Positions 10,022 through 20,988 of a stretch of DNA of 64,000 nucleotides are shown here, one piece after another (within the stretch, counting starts at the first letter, position 1; each line of letters begins with the position of its first letter). Origin of the DNA: Dehalobacter restrictus DSM 9455. GTDB lineage: Bacteria; Bacillota; Desulfitobacteriia; Desulfitobacteriales; Syntrophobotulaceae. The position numbers and the translations under genes are program-made. Location: the NCBI RefSeq assembly GCF_000512895.1, contig NZ_CP007033.1:2839001-2903000 (forward strand), written 5' to 3'. Under the pieces are notes generated by a model. It searched no databases, was not told the DNA's origin, and worked only from the letters and a program-made list of their open reading frames with translations.

Positions 10022-11088
10022 TAGACCGAAGCTTTGAGTTTTTCGGCATGATCGGCTGAAATCAATGCCGTAATAATTTCTTCGATGTCACCCAACAAAA
10101 TGCTGTCCAGTTTATGCAGCGTAAGCCCGATACGATGATCGGAAACCCTGCCCTGAGGATAGTTGTAGGTTCGGATGCGCTCACTGCGGTCACCTGTCCC
10201 TACCTGGCTTTTACGTTCTTGGGCAATCTCGCCGGCTGCTGCTTCCTGGGCTTTCTCTAAGAGCCTGGCTCTGAGCACTTTTAAAGCTTTATCCTTATTC
10301 TTGTGCTGGGATTTTTCATCCTGGCAGGAGACCACGATTCCCGTCGGCAAGTGGGTAATGCGGACTGCCGACTGTGTCGTATTTACAGATTGACCGCCAG
10401 GACCGCTGGAACAAAAAATATCGATCCTGATATCGTTCGGGTTAATCGCAACATCGACTTCCTCGGCCTCAGGCAGTACGGCAACCGTCACGGTCGACGT
10501 ATGGATCCTGCCGCCGGATTCGGTCGCAGGAATCCGCTGAACACGGTGAACACCGCTTTCATATTTAAGTCTGCTATAAGCACCCTGTCCTTCGATCATA
10601 AAAATAATTTCTTTAAAGCCGCCAATATCCGTGAAACTGGCACTTAAGGGTTCGGTCTTCCAGTTCTGACTTTCGGCATATTTTGTATACATCTTGTATA
10701 AATCACCTGCAAACAAAGCCGCTTCATCTCCACCAGCACCGGCTCTGATCTCCATAATGACGTTTTTCTCATCATTCGCATCCTTCGGCAAGAGCAAGAT
10801 TTTCAAATCCTCCTCCAGCTTCTTTTTACTCTTTGTTAATTCATCCTGTTCGGCCTCGGCCATCTCTCTCATTTCCGGATCGCGTTCCTCGGCAAGCAGA
10901 ACTTTAAGATCCTCGATCTGCCGGTTTATTTCTTTATATTCCCGAAATACTGCGACTGTATCTGTAAGCGCTGACTGGCTTTTGGCATATTTCTGAAAAT
11001 CAGCCTGATTGGCGATGATCTCCGGCTTGGCCAGGAGCTCTGTCAGGTCGTCATATTTTTTTTCAATCTCTTCGAGCCTGTTTAGCAT
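10021..11088 (-). CDS. prfA: Peptide chain release factor 1
   Basis: Terminates translation at UAA/UAG. 355 residues, normal length. The PAT tripeptide anticodon ([10 protein letters not shown]) marks RF1 rather than RF2, and the peptidyl-hydrolysis motif is [11 protein letters not shown]. The coiled N-terminal domain is rich in Glu and Lys. Followed directly by prmC. Confidence 0.97.
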   Translation of the reverse strand: MLNRLEEIEKKYDDLTELLAKPEIIANQADFQKYAKSQSALTDTVAVFREYKEINRQIEDLKVLLAEERDPEMREMAEAEQDELTKSKKKLEEDLKILLLPKDANDEKNVIMEIRAGAGGDEAALFAGDLYKMYTKYAESQNWKTEPLSASFTDIGGFKEIIFMIEGQGAYSRLKYESGVHRVQRIPATESGGRIHTSTVTVAVLPEAEEVDVAINPNDIRIDIFCSSGPGGQSVNTTQSAVRITHLPTGIVVSCQDEKSQHKNKDKALKVLRARLLEKAQEAAAGEIAQERKSQVGTGDRSERIRTYNYPQGRVSDHRIGLTLHKLDSILLGDIEEIITALISADHAEKLKASV

Positions 11089-11546
11089 GTTTTAACCTCT
11101 CCCAAATGAATTTTATTATGAAAGTTCCTGTCCAGTCGCGAGTACCCCGTTAAGCGCAGCAATCGCAACCTCAAGTTGGGAGTCGTCCGGTTCCCTGGTC
11201 GTAAGTTTCTGCAGCAGAAGGCCGGGAACAATGATCCACTTTAAAAATACCGATTTGGAAAATCTCCCTGACAGCTTTAAAAGCTCGTACGAAATTCCGG
11301 CTACCAGCGGCATCAGGATGATTCGGGAAACGATACGCCACCACAGAGGATCCACGCCCAAAAAGGCAAAAACAAAGATACTGACGACAACAACAATAAG
11401 CAAGAAGCTCGTCCCGCACCGGGGATGCAGTCTGGAGTATTTCCGGATGTTTTCCGGATTCAGTTCCACGCCAGCTTCATGCGCAAATATTGCTTTATGT
11501 TCTGCCCCATGGTATTGAAATACCCTCTGAATATCCTTTAATCTAG

Positions 11547-12746
11547 GGAAACACTGATTAAATCGCCCCCCGGACAAAAAAATGGTAAAATTAAAGAAAA
11601 CAGTAACAGGTGGTAAAAATGGGGCAACAAACCTTTTCGGATATAGAATACTCAAACCGACGGAAGAAAACGAAACGAGAAGAATTTCTTGAAATAATGA
11701 ACGAGATCATCCCCTGGGACGAATGGGTGGCGCTTATACAGCCGCACTATTTTGACGGTAAGCGCGGTCGTCCACCGCTCGGGATTGAAAAAATGCTGAG
11801 AATGTATCTGCTGCAGATATGGTTTAGCCTTTCTGACGAAGGTGTAGAGGATGCCATTTACGACAGTTACGCCATGCGAAAATTTATGGGAATAGACTTC
11901 ATACATGAGCAGGCGCCGGATGCGACCACCCTGCTCAAATTCCGTCATTTGATTGAGGAAAGCGGCTTAGGGAAGGCATTCTTTGAGGCGATCAACCGTT
12001 GTTTGGAACAGTGCGGACATATCATGAAAGGTGGAACCATTGTTGACGCCACACTGATCAGCGCGCCATCCTCAACGAAGAACGCAAGCGGTAGCCGCGA
12101 TCCGGAGATGCACCAAACAAAGAAGGGTAATCAGTGGTATTTCGGCATGAAATGCCATATCGGTGTGGACGCAGGGACCGGTTATATTCATGGTATAGCG
12201 GCAACAGGCGCAAATGTGCATGACATAGCCGAAGCGTCAAAGCTAATGAGGCCGGAAGACGAGGTTTTCTACGGTGACGCCGGATATTTGGGACTAAATA
12301 AACGACCGGAAATCACAGAGGACCCTCACAAATCACAAATTGATTACCGTATCGCTGAGCGTCCCGGAAAGAAACGCAGCATGGACAATGGCCCTGCACG
12401 GGATTTTTATTGCCATATAGAGTTTCGGAAAGCGTCTGTCCGAGCCAAAGTGGAGCACGCCTTTCATATCATTAAGAACATATTTGGCTTCAAAAAGGTT
12501 TGTTATAGAGGAATTGCCAAGAATCTGAATAGACTGTATATGCTGGCCGCCAGCGCAAACCTGCTGATGTGCGCCCGAAGCGGCGGCTGGCGAAGCCAAT
12601 GCGCGTAATCCGGGGATAAGTACGCCTTTTTTCGAGAATTACTCGGAAAAGGCAGCTGAAATCGGCGGCGATAGGGCCGCTAACTTGGGATTATCCCACT
12701 TTATTATTTATTGGGATGATAAAAAACGTTATTAATCAGTGGTTCC
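11547..12746. mobile_element. IS5-family insertion sequence, 1200 bp
   Basis: Ends are imperfect inverted repeats: left ggaaacactgattaaa at 11547, right (reverse complement) ggaaccactgattaat ending at 12746. A four-base direct repeat CTAG flanks it (11543-11546 and 12747-12750), matching the YTAR target duplication of the IS5 group. It carries one plus-strand transposase gene, intact, and is inserted opposite to the host gene orientation. Precise excision would restore the interrupted DUF1385 frame. Confidence 0.93.
11619..12608 (+). CDS. IS5-family DDE transposase
   Basis: 329 residues from ATG 11619, preferred because AGGTGG lies five bases upstream (GTG 11610 is also in frame). N-terminal DUF772-like region (KRGRPPLGIEKMLRMYLLQIWFSLSDEGVEDAIYD is its core, spread over residues 45-80), then a DDE catalytic domain: GGTIVDATLI (first Asp), VFYGDAGYLG (second Asp) and R-AKV-E-HAFHII-K, the R(3)E(6)K signature with the catalytic Glu. 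No stop or frameshift, so the element may still be mobile. Confidence 0.92.
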   Translation: MGQQTFSDIEYSNRRKKTKREEFLEIMNEIIPWDEWVALIQPHYFDGKRGRPPLGIEKMLRMYLLQIWFSLSDEGVEDAIYDSYAMRKFMGIDFIHEQAPDATTLLKFRHLIEESGLGKAFFEAINRCLEQCGHIMKGGTIVDATLISAPSSTKNASGSRDPEMHQTKKGNQWYFGMKCHIGVDAGTGYIHGIAATGANVHDIAEASKLMRPEDEVFYGDAGYLGLNKRPEITEDPHKSQIDYRIAERPGKKRSMDNGPARDFYCHIEFRKASVRAKVEHAFHIIKNIFGFKKVCYRGIAKNLNRLYMLAASANLLMCARSGGWRSQCA

Positions 12747-13225
12747 CTAGATATCAGAAGGATATATAGAAATAACACAATAAGACGAATGAGGCCTTCG
12801 ACAATATTTTGCAGTACGGTACCCGGAAAAATATCTGTTAATAAATGAGCGGAAGCTGTCGGTATTCCGACAAATAACAGGAGTCCGGCAGCAAAGGCAA
12901 TAACGATTGTTAACACCATCGCCCAAAAGCCAAGCTCCTCTCCTTCTTCTTCGCCGACAGCGCGGTCGGCGGAAAACATCAAAGCTTTGGTTCCGATTAC
13001 CAAAGATTCAAGCAGTGCAACAAAACCCCGAATGATCGGCAATTTAAGAACTGGCTTCTGAGACCAGGGATGAATATCTTGGGTCGTTACTTCAATTTCT
13101 CCGTTCTGCAAGCGAACGGCCATCGCAATCGCCCGCGGCCCGCGCATCATTACGCCTTCAATCAGCGCTTGCCCTCCATATTGAACAGGTTTCTCCATAA
13201 TTTCAAACCTCCAAGGCCTAATAAC

Positions 13226-13250
13226 CGAAAAGCAGAGCTTACGCTCTGCT
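13226..13250 (-). terminator. Intrinsic terminator downstream of rpmE
   Basis: agcagagc-ttac-gctctgct at 13231-13250 forms an 8-bp stem with a tetraloop, followed on the minus strand by TTTCGG. A second hairpin (caacggt...accgttg, 13267-13285) lies directly after the rpmE stop. Together they separate rpmE from the DUF1385 gene. Confidence 0.6.
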
Positions 13251-13285
13251 CCTTGTTTTCTACAGGCAACGGTTTCATACCGTTG

Positions 13286-13486
13286 TTATTGCAAACCGTA
13301 TTTCTTTTTGAAACGATCGACTCGTCCACCAGCGTCAACAAATCGCTGAACTCCAGTGTAAAAAGGATGACACTTGGAACAAATTTCGACCTTGATATCC
13401 TTCTTCGTACTACCTGTTTCTATAATATTGCCGCAAGCGCAGCTAATGGTAGTTTGTTCATATTTCGGATGAATTTTCTCTTTCAT
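13286..13486 (-). CDS. rpmE: 50S ribosomal protein L31 (zinc-binding form)
   Basis: 66 residues. Keeps the zinc-binding cysteines (CACG and [10 protein letters not shown]), so this is the C+ form, which stores Zn and is replaced by a C- paralogue in starved Bacillus. The C-terminus [13 protein letters not shown] is canonical. In many Firmicutes rho precedes rpmE; here glpX does, with only 126 bases between. Confidence 0.96.
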   Translation of the reverse strand: MKEKIHPKYEQTTISCACGNIIETGSTKKDIKVEICSKCHPFYTGVQRFVDAGGRVDRFKKKYGLQ

Positions 13487-13612
13487 GACCCGTCACCTTC
13501 CTTCCCAATCAGATCCGTCTCAATCAAAAACAGTCAACTCTGAATATTTTAGCACATTCTTTGCCTTTCGGTCAAGAAAAAAACAATTCAGAAGGCTTCT
13601 CTTCGCAGCGTT

Positions 13613-14587
13613 TTAGCAGGCTCCTTTAATTGCATATTTAGGCTTTTTGGCAAAACAATGTTTGGCTTCAATAAAACGGACCGTACCGGTCTTGCCTCTC
13701 ATCACCACAGTGTGCGTCGTGGCACCCTCACTGCTGTATATCACGCCTTTAAGCAGCGGTCCTTCTGTAATTCCGGTTGCCGCAAAAAAGATGTCATCCG
13801 TATTGACCAGATCATCGAGTGTCAGCAGTTTATTGATATCCATTATACCCAGTTTCCGCGCTCTTTCAACATCTTCTTCATTCTCCGGCCAAAGTCTCCC
13901 CTGCATTTCCCCGCCCATACAGCGCAGGGCAGCAGCGGCAAGCACTCCCTCAGGAGCTCCGCCGACCCCCATCATCACATCAACTCCGCTGCCTTCCAGC
14001 CCGCAGGCGACAGCCGGAGCGACATCACCGTCGGTAATCAGGCGTATTCTGGAGCCGCATTCTCTTACCTGACGGATGATCTCACTGTGGCGGGGCCTGT
14101 CGAGAATAACCACCGTAAGTTCCTGAATTTTCTTATTGAGTCCCTTGGCTATGTTCTCGAGATTTTCCGCAACCGGAGCATCCAGATGGATACGTCCTGC
14201 AGCCTTGGGACCAACAGCAATTTTATCCATATACATATCCGGGGCATGCAGAAGTCCATATCTTTTGGTCACAGCTAAAACCGCTATGGCTCCTGGCATT
14301 CCTTTGGCAACAAGATTTGTTCCCTCGAGGGGATCAACGGCAACATCAACCTCGGGCTTTTCGCCCGTGCCAAGTTTCTCCCCAATGTAAAGCATCGGGG
14401 CTTCGTCCATTTCTCCTTCGCCGATCACGACCGTCCCATCCATGTGTACGGTATCAAACAAAGATCTCATAGCTTCCACTGCCGCATCATCGGCTTCATT
14501 CTTCTGTCCCATTCCTACCCAGCGAGCTGAAGCAAGTGCTGCCGCTTCCGTCACCCGGGCAAATTCCATGGTTAATTCTCTTTCCAT
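13613..14587 (-). CDS. glpX: Fructose-1,6-bisphosphatase class II
   Basis: Gluconeogenic hydrolysis of fructose 1,6-bisphosphate. 324 residues. Metal and substrate motifs: GEGEMDEAPMLYIGE and VDPLEGTNLVAKG near residues 55-95, GVGGAPEGVLAAAALRC near 210, typical of GlpX/YwjI. The start MERELTMEFARVTEAAALASARW (split here: MERELTMEF then ARVTEAA) is usual for the family. It follows the transaldolase gene by 16 bases and is co-transcribed. Confidence 0.95.
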   Translation of the reverse strand: MERELTMEFARVTEAAALASARWVGMGQKNEADDAAVEAMRSLFDTVHMDGTVVIGEGEMDEAPMLYIGEKLGTGEKPEVDVAVDPLEGTNLVAKGMPGAIAVLAVTKRYGLLHAPDMYMDKIAVGPKAAGRIHLDAPVAENLENIAKGLNKKIQELTVVILDRPRHSEIIRQVRECGSRIRLITDGDVAPAVACGLEGSGVDVMMGVGGAPEGVLAAAALRCMGGEMQGRLWPENEEDVERARKLGIMDINKLLTLDDLVNTDDIFFAATGITEGPLLKGVIYSSEGATTHTVVMRGKTGTVRFIEAKHCFAKKPKYAIKGAC

Positions 14588-14603
14588 CTCTTTTTCACCC
14601 TTC

Positions 14604-15245
14604 TTAACTTAACTTCTTCCAGTCATCCAAAAATTTATTAATTCCTGCACTTGTCAAGGGATGCTCGGATAATTTGCTCAAAACGCCAAAAGGTATTGTC
14701 GCAAAATCCGCGCCGATCTTAGCCGCTTCAAGGACGTGAACAGGATGACGGATACTGGCGGCAATCACCCCGCAGTCCAGATCATGGACCTCAAAAATTT
14801 CGCAGATATCGGCCAGGACATTCATGCCAATCTCCCCGATATCGTCAAGTCTTCCTAAAAAAGGGCTGACATAAGCGGCTCCCGCCCTTGCTGCCATCAG
14901 TGCCTGAACAGGGCTGAATACCAATGTAACGTTCGTCTGGATATCTTCTTCCCGCAGCGTCTTGACGGCTTTCAAACCGTCAAGCGTCATTGGAATTTTG
15001 ACGACAATATTTGGATGAATATCTGAGAGCCGCCGGGCTTCCTGAAGCATACCCTCATAATCGAGCGCTATGACTTCCGCACTGATCGGGCCATCGACAA
15101 TCCCGGCAATTTTATGAATCAGAGTATGAAAGTCCTCTTTTTCTCTGGCTACCAAAGAAGGATTCGTCGTAACACCGGCGATGACTCCCATGTCCCATGC
15201 CCGGGAAATCTCTTCTGTATTGGCTGAATCAAGGAAAAAACGCAT
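14604..15245 (-). CDS. fsa: Transaldolase-like / fructose-6-phosphate aldolase
   Basis: 213 residues, the short TalC/FSA class. [13 protein letters not shown] at the N-terminus, [10 protein letters not shown], the Schiff-base Lys in [41 protein letters not shown] and the phosphate site region. Whether it works as transaldolase or as fructose-6-phosphate aldolase cannot be read from sequence alone; the pentose-phosphate context (rpiB nearby) favours transaldolase. AGGAGGAA precedes the start. Confidence 0.92.
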   Translation of the reverse strand: MRFFLDSANTEEISRAWDMGVIAGVTTNPSLVAREKEDFHTLIHKIAGIVDGPISAEVIALDYEGMLQEARRLSDIHPNIVVKIPMTLDGLKAVKTLREEDIQTNVTLVFSPVQALMAARAGAAYVSPFLGRLDDIGEIGMNVLADICEIFEVHDLDCGVIAASIRHPVHVLEAAKIGADFATIPFGVLSKLSEHPLTSAGINKFLDDWKKLS

Positions 15246-15288
15246 AGGTCAAATTCCTCCTTCAATAATATCCGGCCATAGTAAAAAC

Positions 15289-15981
15289 CTACTCGACCTC
15301 CGTAATGATATTCTTTCTATGATTTCCCTTCAGAGAATCGTTGATGATCCACATCTCGTTTTCCTCTAAAGTAATTGCTCCCATTTGTTCTAGTATGCGC
15401 AAAATGTCTTTATTATCCGTATAAATAATACCCATTGCCTTGCATAAATCGCAAATCAATTCTACACTTTCAGGTAATATTTCTACAGTTAGGTTATGAT
15501 TTCCGCATTTGCAGCCAAGCTTTTTCCGTTCAACCAGCCTGCCAAGTATCTCTATAACGCCATAGACAACAAAAAAATCATCTGTCATTACATCAAGATC
15601 TTCCTGATCGCTTGTTAACTCCGAAGCCAGTCGGACAAAGTTCTTTTTAATTTCTGTGCACAATTCCATGACACGTGATTCAGGCCCGATATAGCCTACT
15701 GGTAGTTCCTTGTCGCTGCATCCCAGACGCAAAGGTTGTTCTCCCCAGATCAACTCCCTTCTGGTAACCAAGTGATGTGGCGTCCCGCAGTAAATACAAG
15801 AATATTCTATGCCGATTTTCTTGCTCTCAAAACTGATGAGCGTCAATAATGGAGTACCACACGTACAAATGAAACTGTTCTTTCCCAAGTGAACAAAAGA
15901 AAACACTGATAATGTTTTAAGCTGAAGTTTCCCGCAGTGGGAACAAAGCATCCCAATGGTTGAGACTGCCTGAATAATCAT
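15289..15981 (-). CDS. Uncharacterised multi-CxxC (zinc-ribbon) protein
   Basis: 230 residues, no close family recognised. Four or five cysteine pairs: CSHCG (13-17), CTCG (near 40), CIYCG (near 62), CKCG (near 152), CDLC (near 177), consistent with two or more zinc ribbons. The centre has an acidic helical part. It occupies the place between spo0F and tal where fbaA lies in B. subtilis, and reads toward fsa with a 43-base gap. A GGGAGGTGAGCC site precedes the ATG. The 300-base leader has a possible folded element. Regulatory or RNA-binding role is only a guess. Confidence 0.7.
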   Translation of the reverse strand: MIIQAVSTIGMLCSHCGKLQLKTLSVFSFVHLGKNSFICTCGTPLLTLISFESKKIGIEYSCIYCGTPHHLVTRRELIWGEQPLRLGCSDKELPVGYIGPESRVMELCTEIKKNFVRLASELTSDQEDLDVMTDDFFVVYGVIEILGRLVERKKLGCKCGNHNLTVEILPESVELICDLCKAMGIIYTDNKDILRILEQMGAITLEENEMWIINDSLKGNHRKNIITEVE

Positions 15982-16211
15982 TCTTTAGGCTCACCTCCCA
16001 CACTGTCAGCTATTGGGTCTTTCCGCTCCATGAAATCACGGTATTAGGCTCCGTGGCCGTCTCAAGTCAGCGGATCACATCGGTTTACATATGCCGTATA
16101 GTTTATAGTTCTCCAAGTAAAATATTATTCCTGCCTTAGATTTTTTAGAATATTAGAATTGCCGCTTCTTACCATTCATGGCACCGCGGAATTAGATCCT
16201 ACATGGCCGCC
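15982..16211 (-). other. Intergenic leader of the CxxC gene with a possible RNA fold
   Basis: No gene is seen here. On either strand tccgct (16022-16027) pairs with agcgga (16069-16074), enclosing a second stem cacgg (16037-16041) / ccgtg (16051-16055). This two-level stem lies 40-90 bases upstream of the ATG at 15981. It does not match a riboswitch class I can name. Confidence 0.3.
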
Positions 16212-16240
16212 AAAAAGCCAGACTTTCGTTAAAGTCTGGC
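16212..16240 (-). terminator. Intrinsic terminator after spo0F
   Basis: gccagacttt-cgtt-aaagtctggc (16217-16240), a perfect 10-bp stem with a tetraloop, followed on the minus strand by TTTTTGG. It lies 45 bases past the spo0F-like stop. Confidence 0.9.
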
Positions 16241-16285
16241 CGGTTAATCTGTTGATCATTCAAGCCATTATTTTAAGCCACCATT

Positions 16286-16663
16286 TCAATCCTCAGAAAC
16301 ATGATCCACACTGATAATTTCTCCAACCTGTTTTTTTAATTCATTTAAGTCAAAAGGTTTAACAACAAAGCCGGATACTCCTAATTCCTCAGCCTGTTTA
16401 TAAAAAATCTGATCGCCATATGCTGTCATCATGATGACCCGGCTTTTACAATTTGTCTCCCTGAGTTTCGTTAGAACCTCAATTCCACTCATTCCAGGCA
16501 TCTTGACATCCATGATTATCAGATCCGGCTGAAATTCCGGAATAATCTCAAGCGCTTTTATTCCGCTGCCGCACGATTCAATCTCATAACCATATTCTAA
16601 AAAAACCTCGGTTAGAAGTCTTCTGATCCCATTTTGGTCATCCACAATCAACATCTTCAGCAT
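16286..16663 (-). CDS. spo0F: Single-domain response regulator, Spo0F-like
   Basis: 125 residues, receiver domain only. Acidic pocket in LIVDDQNG, phospho-acceptor Asp in DLIIMDVKMPGMSG (about residue 52), conserved Thr in IMMTAYGD and Lys in VVKPFDL. Start ATG 16663 is chosen for its AAGGGGGGC site; an upstream ATG adds 13 unlike residues. Position next to tal/glpX matches spo0F in Bacillus, where it relays phosphate to Spo0B and Spo0A, though Clostridia generally lack that relay, so its partner here is uncertain. Confidence 0.8.
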   Translation of the reverse strand: MLKMLIVDDQNGIRRLLTEVFLEYGYEIESCGSGIKALEIIPEFQPDLIIMDVKMPGMSGIEVLTKLRETNCKSRVIMMTAYGDQIFYKQAEELGVSGFVVKPFDLNELKKQVGEIISVDHVSED

Positions 16664-16761
16664 CAAAGCCCCCCTTTTTATAGCTAGATTTGCAGTTGTC
16701 AATAGATTTTAAAAACATCTATCGCGCTAAAAGGCAATATGATTTTACAAAGATCGCCATA

Positions 16762-17958
16762 CTACCTTTTATTTGACAATTGTTCTTCGCTGGGAGACAA
16801 AAATCCTTCATTAATTATCCTTATTCTCATTATTTCTCCATTTTTTTTATACATCCGCAGAATCCTGGGATTGGCCTGAGTCCTTCGTAAAGGAATCACA
16901 ATCTCGTCACCGGCTGAGCAAGGCGCGCTGCCGACATCGAGTACCGTAAGCTGCATCCCAATTTTCCCTGCAATCCTGACGGGTTGCCCGTTGCAAAGCA
17001 GTTTTTCCCGGCCCAGCTGAATGCCCATCAGAGCTCCCATATTTTTGACAATTATTTTCGCGAGATCCACAATGTTTTGAGGCACAAGTCGGGGCTCAAT
17101 CCCAAAGCCATCGGCATAACCTACCGGCACCACTGCCAGAGTCGTGTCTTTTTTAGCCTTGTAAATACTCTGGTAGCCGACAAAGGTACCTTTTGCCGCC
17201 TTTTGCAGGTGAACAATTCTTGCTTTGACCAGCCAAGGGTCTTTTAATCGCAGCCTGCCTTCAAATGCCGGCGCAGGACAATGACCAATCAGGAGTGTCC
17301 CGACTCTGACCATATTGTAATGATACTCCGGAAAATCCAAATAGGCGGCGCTGTTGCAGACGTGCTTCAGCGGGATCCGAATGCCTGCCTGTTCCAACGT
17401 TTGAACATAAGCCAGATATTTTTCATTCTGCGCTCTGGTATAGGCACGATCACGTTGAGCTCCCCGGGCAAAGTGCGTGTACACCCCGGTTATTTCCAAC
17501 TGAGGAGCTTCTCGCAACGCTGCAGCTAATTCCTGCAGCTGATCGCCCGTAAAACCGGTACGTCCCATACCCGTTTCCAGCTTCAGCTGAATCCCGGCTT
17601 TAGTTCCCAACGTTTCGGCGAGTTTGTTCAGTGTCGGTATCCAGTCCAGCTGTGATACCGTTAGTTCAATATGGGCCTGGATTGCCGCCTGCCAGTATTC
17701 CGGGCTCGACGGACCGAGCACCAGGATTGTACCGTCAACACCTTGGTTTCGCAGCAGCAACGCTTCAGAGATGGTGGTGACAGCAAATGCCGTACATCCT
17801 TCTCCCTGCAAAGCTCCTGCTACTTCCGCAGCCCCGAGGCCGTAGGCATCTGCCTTAACGACCGCCATGAGCCGGCATCCGGCAGAAAGCCCGGCCATGA
17901 TTTGTCGGTAATTATGGATAATGGCATCCATATCTACTTCGATCCATAGATCTGACAT
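16762..17958 (-). CDS. alr: Alanine racemase
   Basis: PLP enzyme making D-alanine for peptidoglycan. 398 residues. PLP lysine in MAVVKADAYGLGA (about residue 35), GMGRTGF, HVCNSAAYL, MVRVGTLLIG, and the second catalytic Tyr region PVGYADGFG. It has the usual two domains (TIM barrel, then beta domain with GMQLTVLDVG). The last 35 residues extend slightly beyond the usual end. Confidence 0.95.
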   Translation of the reverse strand: MSDLWIEVDMDAIIHNYRQIMAGLSAGCRLMAVVKADAYGLGAAEVAGALQGEGCTAFAVTTISEALLLRNQGVDGTILVLGPSSPEYWQAAIQAHIELTVSQLDWIPTLNKLAETLGTKAGIQLKLETGMGRTGFTGDQLQELAAALREAPQLEITGVYTHFARGAQRDRAYTRAQNEKYLAYVQTLEQAGIRIPLKHVCNSAAYLDFPEYHYNMVRVGTLLIGHCPAPAFEGRLRLKDPWLVKARIVHLQKAAKGTFVGYQSIYKAKKDTTLAVVPVGYADGFGIEPRLVPQNIVDLAKIIVKNMGALMGIQLGREKLLCNGQPVRIAGKIGMQLTVLDVGSAPCSAGDEIVIPLRRTQANPRILRMYKKNGEIMRIRIINEGFLSPSEEQLSNKR

Positions 17959-18029
17959 GACAAGCCCCTCTTTAACAAATGATTTTAAAAATTATTTAAG
18001 AGATCATTTAAGAAATTACAAGGAATGAA

Positions 18030-19112
18030 TTATTTATTCCGCGGCCTGCGCATCCGGGCAAGCATTCCTTTCAGTTTCCCGGAGTAAGCTTTTTCAGCAA
18101 TCTGCCAAATCACATACAGGACAGGCCTGTAAACATAGTCCCATTCCCCGATGAATTCTGTAAACTCGCCATTAAAACCTTTTTTAAATTTATACAGTCC
18201 ATACAGCGGGTTACTCTCGTCCAAATCCCCGGATACTCCTCTGAAATCATAGAGCGTACAACCATTTGCTTTGGCCCAGCAAATCATTTCCCACTGAATC
18301 AAATAGTTGGGCATGACATTGCGATAAGAATTTGATGATGCCCCATAGATATACCAGGCTTTGTCCCCTGTGATGAAAGCCAGCGTTCCTGCAACAATCT
18401 TTCCTTCATATTCGGCAACAAAAAGTTCGGCAAAACCTGCCGGCACCAGCGTATCATACAGATCTTCAAAATAGGTATAAGACCTCACCAGGAAATTATC
18501 CCGCTCGGTCGTTTCCTTGAGTACACGGAAAAATTCCGATAGATCCTCTCTTAATCCTTTCCGGATCACGACACCTTTTTTAGAGGAAAGGCGGATATTA
18601 TAGCGGGTTTTTTGATGCATATTCGCGAGCAAGGTCTCTTCATCCGGCGAAATGTCCAGACGAAATACAAACTTCGGCTGAACACCTTCAAAATTCTTTC
18701 CTGTATCCATTTTATTAAAGCCCTGGGCTTTCAAAATACCTGCCAGAACCTGATCGGTTGAAGATACATCAGGATCAATCTTTAAGAGAATCGCCTTGCG
18801 TTTTTGCGCCAGCTTCCTGATTGCTTCCAGGACGGCTGCCATTTTTTCGCTGTCGTGCATATCAACGACCGGACCGCGCGGACAGTAAAAAATGGGGGTC
18901 CCCAGTAACGGTAGTTTTCTTTCGAGAATTGTTGCAGCAGCAAAAATCTCACCATCTTTTTCCACTGCAAGCCTCCAGGGTTTCCAGCCCGTTCTTCCTT
19001 TAATGTCTCCCCATTCCCATAATTGCATCGCATGCCCTTTGGGATGCTTACAAATAAAGGAATTAAACTTTGCTTTATCTTCAATTGCGAGCCACCTTGC
19101 CGTAAATTCCAT
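18030..19112 (-). CDS. FemAB-family peptidoglycan bridge aminoacyltransferase
   Basis: 360 residues. Two GNAT-like halves; the recognisable stretches are HAMQLWEWGDIKGRTGWKP, FYCPRGPVVD, YNIRLSSKKGVVIR and YGASSNSYRNVMPNYLIQWEMI, ending with YDFRGVSGDLDESNPLYGLYKFKKGF (given in parts). Proteins of this group transfer amino acids from aminoacyl-tRNA to lipid II side chains. ATG 19112 is chosen for GGGAGGAG nine bases upstream. Neighbour of alr, consistent with wall synthesis. The amino acid transferred is unknown. Confidence 0.85.
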   Translation of the reverse strand: MEFTARWLAIEDKAKFNSFICKHPKGHAMQLWEWGDIKGRTGWKPWRLAVEKDGEIFAAATILERKLPLLGTPIFYCPRGPVVDMHDSEKMAAVLEAIRKLAQKRKAILLKIDPDVSSTDQVLAGILKAQGFNKMDTGKNFEGVQPKFVFRLDISPDEETLLANMHQKTRYNIRLSSKKGVVIRKGLREDLSEFFRVLKETTERDNFLVRSYTYFEDLYDTLVPAGFAELFVAEYEGKIVAGTLAFITGDKAWYIYGASSNSYRNVMPNYLIQWEMICWAKANGCTLYDFRGVSGDLDESNPLYGLYKFKKGFNGEFTEFIGEWDYVYRPVLYVIWQIAEKAYSGKLKGMLARMRRPRNK

Positions 19113-19291
19113 TTTTTCACTCCTCCCAAAGACATTCCATTCTATCATCTGCGGAAATACAATTCATAGAAATACCAATCACCCTGTTCGACGTGAACCG
19201 GTTGACTGGCAATAAACGTTTTTTCTTCATCCTGTTATCCTATTAATTTTAAACGTAATCATATGATCTTAAACATCTGTTGTTTGCTGTC

Positions 19292-20902
<1,611 letters not shown>

Positions 20903-20988
20903 CTACCCTTTCCTTATCTCATAAAATTCTAAAGTCTAGAGTCCTGTGCTACGTTGTATGTCAAATTAATTAACTTCCAAAGATAAGT

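Larger units (their letters stand above)
11116..13198 (-). pseudogene. yqhQ: DUF1385 membrane protein gene split by an IS element
   Basis: The N-terminal part (13198 to 12751) contains QYGGQALIEGVMMRGP and membrane helices; the C-terminal part (11542 to 11116) begins DIQRVFQYHGAEHKAIFAHE and has further helices. Removing 11547-12746 and one CTAG copy joins them in frame as LLISRLKDIQRV, giving 292 residues, the normal size of DUF1385 (YqhQ) proteins. Function is unknown in the family. The insertion truncates the protein inside a membrane segment, so it is almost certainly inactive. The gene is in the rpmE-prfA interval as in related Clostridia. Confidence 0.93.

Noticed and set aside
16176-16200. 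T-box-like sequence TGGCACCGCGG on the plus strand
   Set aside because: Lacks the AGGG start of the consensus, has no T-tailed plus-strand terminator, and no plus-strand gene follows.
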